Below are positions 1 through 8,600 of a stretch of DNA of 21,697 bases, in pieces. Origin of the DNA: Tritrichomonas foetus (Eukaryota > Parabasalia > Tritrichomonadida > Tritrichomonadidae); NCBI GenBank assembly GCA_001839685.1, contig MLAK01001197.1, positions 1-21,697 of the forward strand. Direction: 5' to 3'. A program made the translations under genes and the position numbers. Within the stretch, counting starts at the first letter, position 1; every line of letters begins with the position of its first letter. Below the pieces are notes generated by a model, which did no database searches, was not told where the DNA came from, and saw only the letters and a program-made list of their open reading frames with translations.

Positions 1-1971
1 TGGTTCTGGTGAACTATGAAGACGATGTTTAAGAATTCTCAGTTCATATTTAATACATCTTAAGTCTTTATTCATATTTCTTTGATCTTCTATTATTCGT
101 ATGATTTCTTCTTTGTTTTCCAAATTCGAGAATGAGTCAATTTTTCCTTCCAACTCTTTCACTTTATCCTTTGTCTTATCATTCTTCTTTTGTGCTTCTT
201 TAATGGCTTCTTTGAGTACGTCAGTGTCTGGGATTTCAGTTGGTATTATAGCACGATCTCGAACTTCTTCGGGCTTGTCTTCAAGTGCCTTAACACGATC
301 ATTGAGGTTCTTGATGTCTTCTTCTGTATTTATTCGCAAGGCCCTTAACTTCTTTACTTCATATTTCAAGCATTTAACATCTTTCTTTTGTGACTTAGTG
401 TCAGTATCGGTTGATTGCTGCTGCTGCTGTTGTTGTTGTTGCTCAAAGCGTAGCTGTGTCTCAGTATTTAATGAAACTAATTTTTCTTTGAGAAGCTTAA
501 CTTCGTATTTAATGCATTTGATATCTTTAGTGGCTTTCAAGACTGTTTCCGTCATATCCTCAAAAGTTTCTTGTGATTGTTCATAAGATTCAGGGAAATT
601 GTTAACCACTGAATTAAGCTTGCTGATGTTTTGGACATATGAATCGTCAGTGACAGTTGTTTGAACAGTTCTTTCTCTAATGGTGGGAACACTTTCAAGT
701 GATTGGCATTCTTTAAGCTTTCGAACTTCATATTTAAGGCAAGAAATATCGATGGAAATCTTGTTGGAAATCTGTTGTATGATAGTGTCCAATTTCTTAT
801 TATTCTTAATAGCCTTTTTGTTTACATGGTTGATCTTTTCAATTAAGTGATTTATTTGTTCTGGCGGAATTTCGGCTTTTCCTGCTTTATGTTGGAACTT
901 CAATTTCCGAAGCTCGTATTTCAAGCATTTGACGTCATCAATCAATTTTTCAGGGACATTCGCTTGTGGTTTATTAGAAGCGATGTTTTCAACGGTTTCT
1001 TTAAGTTTCTTAACAACTTTCTTTATATCATGGATATCTTTATCGTAATTCTGGCCTGTTTTCTCTTCTGTTGGCTTTTCTTGGGCTGACTTTTCTTCGA
1101 TTGGGGCTTCTTTATGAGATTGGGCAGCCTTGAGTTTCTTGACCTCAAATTTGATGCATTTGATATCTTTTGAAAAACGGTCATCTTTTGACTTCAATTC
1201 GTCAATGATTTCATTTGTTGAGTCTTGATTCTTTTTAAGTTTATGGACAGAATCTTTCAGATTCTTCTTCAGATCAACAATTTCTTTTTGAAGTTTTTCG
1301 ATTTCTTCGTTTTGTTCTGGCAATTGAATGTCTCTTTCAACAACGGTGGGTTCAACTGGTTCTGGCTGTTCTTTCAATTTTTCAATATCATCTTTCATTG
1401 ATTTCAATTCATCTTTAATGGAATCACTTAAATCAATATCTTTGAGTTGTTTTTCTACATTTTGGATGTTAACTGTGTTATTTTCAATTTTCTGTTTTAA
1501 TTCGGTGAGTTCGTTTTGGACGGCGGTTATTTGGGTATTCACAACATTAATGTTTTCAACATTCGTTGTGTTATTTTCAAGCTTCTCCACTCGATCATAC
1601 AGTTCGTCAAGATCATCTAATTCTTGAAGCTTTTTTAATTTCTTTTCGATTGATTTGTTATTGCCCTCGATCATTTCTTTGAGTTTCATGATTTCATTGT
1701 GAACATATTTATTCAAATTTGTCATTTTTTCTTCAATGTCTGAGGAATGTTTGATGAGTTTTTCCATTTCAAAATTAACGTTTTGGTATGCGACAAGATG
1801 TGATTCAGCTGTTGAATCAGACTTTGTGCCTGTTTCAGACGCTGGTGATGACTTTTCAAGTTTTTCTTTTAATGTTTTCAATTGTTGTTCGAGTTGAGAA
1901 ACACGGAGATTGAGCTCATCGTTTTGTACCGGTTCATCACCCGATGAAGAAGAGGAACTCGATGAAGACAT
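1..1971 (-). CDS. Coiled-coil protein with repeated Cys motif, 3' end outside window
   Basis: The reading frame opens at ATG 1971 and stays open for 657 codons to the window edge, so the C-terminus is missing. The protein starts with a Ser-rich acidic stretch (about residues 1-15). Nearly all the rest is rich in Lys, Glu, Leu, Ile and Asn in heptad-like spacing, which suggests a long alpha-helical coiled coil. Six copies of the motif D-[IVL]-[KRS]-C-[IL]-K-[FY]-E-[VL]-[KR]-x-L-[KR] are centred on Cys 272, 349, 411, 486, 534 and 639. Nine glutamines lie at residues 511-519. No enzymatic domain, signal peptide or membrane segment is visible. I do not recognise the family. A structural or cytoskeletal role is a guess based only on the coiled coil. 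An initiator-like element sits directly before the ATG. The antisense ORFs across this region are low-complexity shadows. Confidence 0.88.
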   Translation of the reverse strand, partial: MSSSSSSSSSGDEPVQNDELNLRVSQLEQQLKTLKEKLEKSSPASETGTKSDSTAESHLVAYQNVNFEMEKLIKHSSDIEEKMTNLNKYVHNEIMKLKEMIEGNNKSIEKKLKKLQELDDLDELYDRVEKLENNTTNVENINVVNTQITAVQNELTELKQKIENNTVNIQNVEKQLKDIDLSDSIKDELKSMKDDIEKLKEQPEPVEPTVVERDIQLPEQNEEIEKLQKEIVDLKKNLKDSVHKLKKNQDSTNEIIDELKSKDDRFSKDIKCIKFEVKKLKAAQSHKEAPIEEKSAQEKPTEEKTGQNYDKDIHDIKKVVKKLKETVENIASNKPQANVPEKLIDDVKCLKYELRKLKFQHKAGKAEIPPEQINHLIEKINHVNKKAIKNNKKLDTIIQQISNKISIDISCLKYEVRKLKECQSLESVPTIRERTVQTTVTDDSYVQNISKLNSVVNNFPESYEQSQETFEDMTETVLKATKDIKCIKYEVKLLKEKLVSLNTETQLRFEQQQQQQQQQSTDTDTKSQKKDVKCLKYEVKKLRALRINTEEDIKNLNDRVKALEDKPEEVRDRAIIPTEIPDTDVLKEAIKEAQKKNDKTKDKVKELEGKIDSFSNLENKEEIIRIIEDQRNMNKDLRCIKYELRILKHRLHSSPEP
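28..1167 (-). repeat. Six dispersed copies of a 13-residue Cys motif
   Basis: The copies encode residues 269-281 (bases 1129-1167), 346-358 (898-936), 408-420 (712-750), 483-495 (487-525), 531-543 (343-381) and 636-648 (28-66). Spacing between the cysteines is irregular: 77, 62, 75, 48 and 105 residues. The DNA of the copies differs at many synonymous positions, so the protein motif, not the DNA, is conserved. An earlier segment around residues 200-215 looks vaguely similar but lacks Cys and is not counted. Confidence 0.85.
415..441 (-). repeat. Glutamine trinucleotide run
   Basis: Nine consecutive Gln codons lie within the coiled-coil gene, ordered as four CAA, four CAG and one CAA. The blocked rather than mixed codon order suggests replication-slippage growth of two pure runs. 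The run sits between the fourth and fifth Cys motifs and may act as a linker. Confidence 0.8.
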
Positions 1972-1982
1972 AAATGAAGTGA
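1972..1982 (-). promoter_or_regulatory. Initiator-like element of the coiled-coil gene
   Basis: Read on the minus strand, the 11 bases before the ATG are TCACTTCATTT, containing two overlapping TCAYW matches. Trichomonad genes commonly start transcription at the A of a TCAYW initiator within about 20 bases of the start codon (established knowledge). The position here fits, with a leader of about 3 or 9 bases. No transcript data support it. Confidence 0.4.
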
Positions 1983-2933
1983 CATGTTCTCTCAATTTTT
2001 ACTTTTTCACTAGTTTATTTTGGGCAGCAGTAAAAAAGTTATGATACTCTCTATCAAAAAGTTTGTCGGCTTTTCATAACAATATTATTTCTATTTTTTC
2101 TATTCATCAATATCAAATTTAAAAAGTTGCAAATGAGCATTTAATTCTGAAAAAGTTATTATTTTTCTAATAAATGATACAGAAGAAATTTTCAGAATAG
2201 TTGGAAAAATCTCTTGTTTCTTTCAAGAAGATTGTTATACGTACAATTTGAAGATCTGAATGAAAGAATTTCATTGCCCATTCAACTTTTATTTTAAATG
2301 GATCTAATAACTTTTTCAGAACATGTAAATTGACGTTATGGTCGAAGTTCATTTCTTTCTTCACTATTTGGATTGGTTAATTTTCTCTTTATCATGCTAT
2401 TTCATAATTACCACAATAGAATTTTTCTGAATGATGATCGTAATGACCAAATCATTGGATTAAACGGTCATAGGATTTTTTATGAAAAAGTGATTTTACA
2501 ATCGGTTTTTAACAAACTCATGTCATTGAAGTAGATTCCACTTATTGTTGTTATTATTGCTATTATTATTATTGGTTATTTCTGAAGAGAATTAAAAAAG
2601 ATTCATTTGAATTCTATAGAAATTCATATGATCGAATACTTTGCTCATCATTCAAATTTTCATGGAATTGTTTTTAAGTGTATAATTGGTCATAGACGAT
2701 ATTTCATAGAAAGACTCAAAAAGAGAATGTCTAAATCGTAAAACATATTTGGTCATTCATTCATTCCGCTGATCCTTCACAAGCTCAATTTGTTCAAGAA
2801 AAATATCTATAAAGTGGACAGTTTAAACGAAAATAAGTATGAAAAATTATTAAATTTTATTTTTTAGGAAAAGACCAAAATAAAACATATAATAAAAGAA
2901 TATCCAAATTATTCCACTTTCAAATGATGGTAA
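1983..2933. other. Intergenic region, no convincing gene
   Basis: This is AT-rich sequence between the start of the coiled-coil gene and the end of the deubiquitinase gene. It holds a short TTA/TTG/ATT-type simple repeat at about 2543-2580. A minus-strand open frame of about 61 codons from an ATG lies near 2167-2352, with no recognisable domain; it could be a degenerate gene remnant. No tRNA-like fold, terminator or mobile-element end was seen. Confidence 0.6.
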
Positions 2934-5396
2934 TCAATCAACTTCATTATTTTCAATAAATTGATAAAATAAAATGTATGCATTTGAGTTATGAACTTCA
3001 ATTTCTGATGCTTTGCTTACTGATGAATCGTTGAAGTAGTACCATTCATCTTTTTCATCAACAAAGCAATGTGCTGTGTAGTGCCCGCCAAAAAGAGATC
3101 CAAAATGCTCAGAAACTGCGTATAATTTGTAAAGTAACGGCTTTTTTTGAGAGGAGCCTGTTTGATATGATTCAACATAAGGAGTCATATCGAGAAAATC
3201 AGGGAAATCAACATTTACGTCATATTTCCGACGTACAGCTCCGACATTCAAAAATCTGCATAAATGGACAGCAAGAATTGGAGGAATTGACCATAATGAT
3301 GATGATTTTTCAATCTTGACGGCTTCGTTACAATGTGGACAATTCCATTTATTGTTTTCATCAACTATTTCTGGTTTTGTAAAAAGATCAAAGCATTCAT
3401 TTAATGAGATTGAGTCGTCACTTTTTGAATGATTTATATTGGCATTTTCAATATGTTGATTATCTTCATCTTCAACATTTAGTAAAGTAGCCCAATTAAA
3501 ATTAGGTGTAATCATATAAGAAGGATTTAGTATCACTTGAATTGATGATGAGAGTAAATTTGCACACATATAATTTCGAGTAAGTGGTAATTGTGCATTT
3601 AGAACAATCTGTGGCTGTGATTGTGTTGAAGGATCAACAAGCAAGCTTGCTTTAACAGATTCTGTGTGAGGTGGCTCATCAGCATTTGATGATTTCCAAA
3701 ATACAGAACATCTTTCAATGACTAATTCTCTAATTTGTTGATAATCATTCGAATTATTCACTAAGTTATTGATATCATCGCTATGAATGTTAATGTCATT
3801 AAATATTTCCAGTAAAAGAGGTGCAGACACTTCACCTGTATAAACTTCACCATTTTTCTTTCGTTGAGTGGTGAAAACTGACAAGATTGAATAGAATCCA
3901 TTTGGTGAAGGTACTTCAAAAGCAAAAGTTTGGCCAGAAGATGAAGGAGATGGATCAAAAATAATTTTATAATCAAATCCAACTTGTTTAAAAACATATA
4001 AAAGTGTAATGTCAATTTTTCCAATTTTTGCTACAATGAAACGATCAATTTCATCTCTTGATGTGGTTACTTCAAATGGGATTGAAAATAGAATTGGAGG
4101 ATTCATTCGGTCATAAGGAATATAAGTTACTGATAATGTTTTTGTAGCTTTTAAATGGATAGGTACTGATAATGATAAATTATGAGAAAAAGTGATGAAT
4201 TTTGAAGAGCAATTTGGACAAATTATTGTTGATTTAATTAATGTCATAAATTTATCCATTATTGGTGAATATGATTTATTTTTTAATCGTTCTAAAGTCT
4301 CTTTAGCAATTTGAAAATCATTACTACCATTACCTTCAGGAGCAACAAAAGTTTGACTTTCCTTTGTTAAATTCAAATCTTCATTCAACAAGTCAAGAAA
4401 AATAGTCAAAAATTCATGAGCATCTTGTTGAGCAAAACCACGAAATTGTGGTGCAAATTGTCCAAGAATATTTTTAAGTTGTCTTGGTGCAATTACACAA
4501 GAATTAGCTGTATATAAATCATTTAATAAATGAATATATTCTCTAATTAAAAACCCTGAAGTACCAGCTTTATTATCAATATTAATGTATAAATCTTTAG
4601 AATCAATTAAAAAGTTAGTTAATTGCTTTGCATGAACCAAACATTGTAAAATAGAGTTAAAATAGCAAGTATTGCCGATGTTCTGTAAGCCACATAGTCC
4701 AGGTTCACCTTTATCATATTTTTTCGGTAAAGAAATTGTCGGAGAAAACGTTTTCCCAGGTTGTGGAGTCTTTTTCGGAAGAATGACAGGAGGCTTTGAC
4801 CAAACATTGTTTTCGTCTTGATATTCAAGAAGTAACTCACGCGTGTCATTAGGAAAATTCAAATCTCTGATTAAAATATTATCGTCAAGTATTCTATGAA
4901 CAATACAATGATTAAAATCTCGAATTCTGCATCTTTCTGGTTGTAAATTACAGTATTTACATACAGCAGATTTGAGATCACCAATTGTTATTAAATTTGG
5001 CACTTCAAACAAAGATGATTGTCCGCCGAAATAAATTGTAAATCTTGATGGAATTGGAACTGGAACACCTTCACCAGTGAGTGGGTCTGGTAATACTTGG
5101 ATTGGAAGAGTTGGGCCACCTCCATAAATAGAAAATAAAATATTCCATGCTGATGCTGGCAAAATAAAATAATTCTCATTTAATACAATATGACGTCTCA
5201 ATTTTCCTTGTAATGCAATTGATGAGTTATCTATTTTAGAATTAAATGAATGTGTTCGAGATTCATAAGCTTTATAAAATTGATCGAACCATTTTTTTGA
5301 TAACGCGAAAGCATTTTGTCCTGGGATTAAAGGAGATTCAAGTGCTTCCTGATATCGTTTATAAATGATTCCAATCATTGGTCTCCCATTTTTCAT
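2934..5396 (-). CDS. Ubiquitin carboxyl-terminal hydrolase (DUSP-UBL-USP type)
   Basis: This 820-residue cysteine protease of the USP (C19) family is predicted to remove ubiquitin from proteins. An N-terminal DUSP-like domain covers about residues 10-100 (WFDQF near 36, YGGGP near 91). A ubiquitin-like segment follows at about 118-192. The catalytic domain starts near 233 with the Cys box GLQNIGNTCYFN (nucleophile Cys 244). It also has QQDAHEF (323-329) and two zinc-type CxxC pairs, CPNC 393-396 and CPHC 686-689. The His box GGHYTAH places the catalytic His at 772, and FNDSSVS gives Asn 789 as the third triad member, an Asn variant also found in USP2. About 250 residues separate the two CxxC pairs, a large insertion. 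The domain order matches the USP4/11/15 group, although orthology to a single member cannot be claimed. The gene is divergent from the CHD gene. Confidence 0.95.
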   Translation of the reverse strand: MKNGRPMIGIIYKRYQEALESPLIPGQNAFALSKKWFDQFYKAYESRTHSFNSKIDNSSIALQGKLRRHIVLNENYFILPASAWNILFSIYGGGPTLPIQVLPDPLTGEGVPVPIPSRFTIYFGGQSSLFEVPNLITIGDLKSAVCKYCNLQPERCRIRDFNHCIVHRILDDNILIRDLNFPNDTRELLLEYQDENNVWSKPPVILPKKTPQPGKTFSPTISLPKKYDKGEPGLCGLQNIGNTCYFNSILQCLVHAKQLTNFLIDSKDLYINIDNKAGTSGFLIREYIHLLNDLYTANSCVIAPRQLKNILGQFAPQFRGFAQQDAHEFLTIFLDLLNEDLNLTKESQTFVAPEGNGSNDFQIAKETLERLKNKSYSPIMDKFMTLIKSTIICPNCSSKFITFSHNLSLSVPIHLKATKTLSVTYIPYDRMNPPILFSIPFEVTTSRDEIDRFIVAKIGKIDITLLYVFKQVGFDYKIIFDPSPSSSGQTFAFEVPSPNGFYSILSVFTTQRKKNGEVYTGEVSAPLLLEIFNDINIHSDDINNLVNNSNDYQQIRELVIERCSVFWKSSNADEPPHTESVKASLLVDPSTQSQPQIVLNAQLPLTRNYMCANLLSSSIQVILNPSYMITPNFNWATLLNVEDEDNQHIENANINHSKSDDSISLNECFDLFTKPEIVDENNKWNCPHCNEAVKIEKSSSLWSIPPILAVHLCRFLNVGAVRRKYDVNVDFPDFLDMTPYVESYQTGSSQKKPLLYKLYAVSEHFGSLFGGHYTAHCFVDEKDEWYYFNDSSVSKASEIEVHNSNAYILFYQFIENNEVD

Positions 5397-5441
5397 TTTT
5401 TAAAAATTCTGTTTTCTTAATCAAGATTTTAAAAATTTTGC

Positions 5442-5587
5442 TATGAATTGTGAAATGAAAAATTGTGCTAAAATGTCATTAGCAAATTTTCGAATGAAAT
5501 GTGAAATGGAAAAGTTTGGGCTGAAGTGTGAAATGAATGATGAAATATGAGATGAAATGATTTGAGATACCGAAATATGATGTGAAA
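5442..5587 (-). promoter_or_regulatory. Cluster of initiator-like TCAYW motifs in divergent promoter
   Basis: The plus strand here repeats GTGAAATGA/ATGAAATG-like words, so the minus strand carries about a dozen TCATT, TCACA or TCATA matches in 150 bases. All point toward the deubiquitinase gene. The nearest (5442-5446) would give a leader of about 48 bases. The words may be decayed tandem repeats rather than functional start sites. Confidence 0.3.
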
Positions 5588-5619
5588 ATAAAAAGGAGGA
5601 GGCTTCACGAAGAATTGCA

Positions 5620-8600
5620 ATGATATCTTCTAGCAATTCTTCAGATAGTGAAGATAATAGCGCGCCTAAAGATATTCAATACATACTAGGTATCAGTAGT
5701 CCGATTGTTGTCGAAAATACCGAATACTACGTAAAATATAAAAATCGATCTTATCGTGAATGCGAATTTATCACGCTTAATCAATTACAATCGTCTCCAC
5801 AAAGTAAAAACCTTATTTCTAAACTATACAAACAGCCGATTCCTTTCCGTCAAGTTTCATTCATACCCGGATTATATAAACCATGCACGTACAGTTTTGA
5901 TGAAGGTTTTATTCGTCCAGAAAGAGTGATTTCCGATAAAAAAGTAAACGGAGAATGCCTTTATTTAGTAAAATGGTATTCATTAGATTACGATGATTGT
6001 ACTTGGGAAAATGATGTACCAATAAATCTCATTCAGTATTATTATAAAAGTAGCCAAAATACTAATCCCGTTAAACCAATCAAGTTAATAGAAAAAGATC
6101 CTCGTTCTTTTAAACCTATTGAAAAATCACCAAGTTATAGAAACAATCATATAATTACTGATTTTCAAATTCATGGTGTTAATTGGTTCCATGAAAATTG
6201 GCTAAATAATCGGAATTCAATCCTTGCTGATGAAATGGGTCTTGGGAAAACAATTCAAAGTCTTTGCTTTTTAACTTTATTAAAATCAAAGTATTTAATT
6301 AAAGGACCTTTCCTTATTGTTACCCCCTTATCAACAATTTCAAATTGGCTTGGGGAGATTGAAAATTGGACTGATTTTCGCGCAATTTCATTTACAGGAA
6401 CAAAAGAGTCCAGAAGTATTGTGAAAAAATATTGTCTTTTTAAACAAAATAGCGATAAGACGTATGACCAAAATAATTTGATATGTGATATCATTTTAAC
6501 ATCTTTTGAGACTTTAAAAGTTGAAATGAGCTTACTTAAAAAAATTCATTTTAGGTGTATGATTGTAGATGAAGCTCAAAGATTAAAAAATCCAAATGCC
6601 ATTACTTATAAACTATGCAGTGAAATTTGTAAAGATTATATTATTTTACTAACAGGAACGCCAGTTCAAAATAATTTTTTTGAATTTTGGTCAATTCTAC
6701 ACTTTGTTGATGAAAAAATGTTTCCTGATTTTGTTTCTTTTAATAAAATGTATGAAAATACTGAGGATCCTGCAATTTTAGAAAAAATGAAAAATGTAAG
6801 TCGTCCTTATCTTTTAAGAAGGAAAAAAGCTGATGTAAATATTCAAATATCTTCTAAAGAGGAAACAATTATTGATGTTGAATTAACAAATATTCAAAGA
6901 ACATTTTATAAAACAGTATTAGATGAAAATCGGGAAATTTTACTTCAAAATATAACTAAAACGAAATCTAATCTAACAAATATTGTTATGGAATTAAGGA
7001 AAATATGTGATCATCCATATTTGTTACCAAATGTTGAAAATATGTGTATACAACAGTATCGACAAGCTAAAAACATATTAAGTCGTCCAAACTCACCTAC
7101 ATCTAACAATAACAATCAAAATAATGGAAAAAATAACGTTGAAAATAACATTGAAATTACTAATCAAGCATTAATATATTCATCTGGTAAAATGATTTTA
7201 TTAGATAAACTTTTACCGAAGTTACATGCTGGATCTCATAAGATATTAATATTTTCACAGATGACAAAAATGCTGGATATTTTAGAGGATTATTTGTTGT
7301 ATAAATCATATCAATATGAGAGACTAGATGGATCGAAAAATTATAAAAGTCGGCAAATTGCAATCGAACATTTTCAAAAAGATCCAAATTCTTTTGTTTT
7401 TCTTCTTTCTACACGTGCAGGAGGTTTAGGTCTCAATTTAACAGTGGCTGACACTGTTATTATTTTTGATAGCGATTTCAATCCACAAAACGATATTCAA
7501 GCACAAGCCAGATGCCATCGAATTGGGCAAACTCGAGACGTTAAAGTATATCGACTCATAACACGTGCAACTTACGAATCTGAAATGTTTTTCCGCGCAT
7601 CAAAAAAACTTGCATTAGATTATGCACTTTTAGACTCGAAACTTGGTGATGAAAATACTGATGAGCACGATGTTAAAGAACTAGAAATGATTTTAAAGAA
7701 AGGTGCCTATTATACGTTTACAGATGAATGTGATGAACTCGATAAATTCTGTGAAGAAGATATTGATCAAATCCTTGAAAATAGAGCACATGTAATAAAA
7801 CATGATATTGTAAGTGGTGGTAATTCAGTGATATCGAAAATAGAATTTAATACAACGGGAAATGATGCACTTAATATCGATTTTGATTCACCTGATTTTT
7901 GGGCTAATTTACTTCCCCCTGATCCAACCCCCATTTTCGATAGTACAATAAGACGAACTCGAAGGAAAAGACATATTTTTTATGATGATAACAAAGATGC
8001 AACTCAAGAAGACGATAGTTATTATAGTGACGATAACGATGAGACAAATGATGATAAAAACGGTGAAAAAAATAGGGAAAAACATAAAAAGCTGAAAAAG
8101 CATGAAAATGAAGACGAGGATGAAGATTTCATTTTAAAAAAAGATTCACAATCATCGTCTGAGAATGAAAACGATGATCTCAGATTATCTGAATTGGACT
8201 CGGATATTGAGATTATCGGAAATTCAAAAGGTAGAAATCCATATTCAAAAACTTTATTAAATAGCTCAATAAATATGGCAGCATCAAATTTCCAAAGAAA
8301 CGTGAACCCAGACAGTTCAGCGCCAATTCATTATTTCCATAAAACAAAATCTCCAAAAAATCGACCAAGTGTCCCAAATTCAAATCGAGTCGCTCAACCA
8401 CAATCATCAAGCACCCACACTACAACAACTAACCCTAGTAACACTCCTAATAGTCCCCACTCAGATAATATAAATCTAACAAGTGAAGATAGAAATAATG
8501 ATGATAAAATTAATGAAGAAGAAGAACTTTTAAAAAAGACTGAATCGCTTGCCAAAAGTAGTCTTTATTTAATTCATTGTTACGGCTTATTGAGTATCAG

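Noticed and set aside
101..1627. Plus-strand ORFs of 80-161 codons across the left edge
   Set aside because: They are Ser/Phe/Cys-rich antisense shadows of the long coiled-coil gene, whose minus-strand frame is continuous for 657 codons with a clear protein motif.
5421..5636. 71-codon minus-strand ORF between the USP and CHD genes
   Set aside because: It consists of repeats of Ser-His-Phe-Ile caused by the GTGAAATGA-like words, overlaps the CHD start and has no domain.
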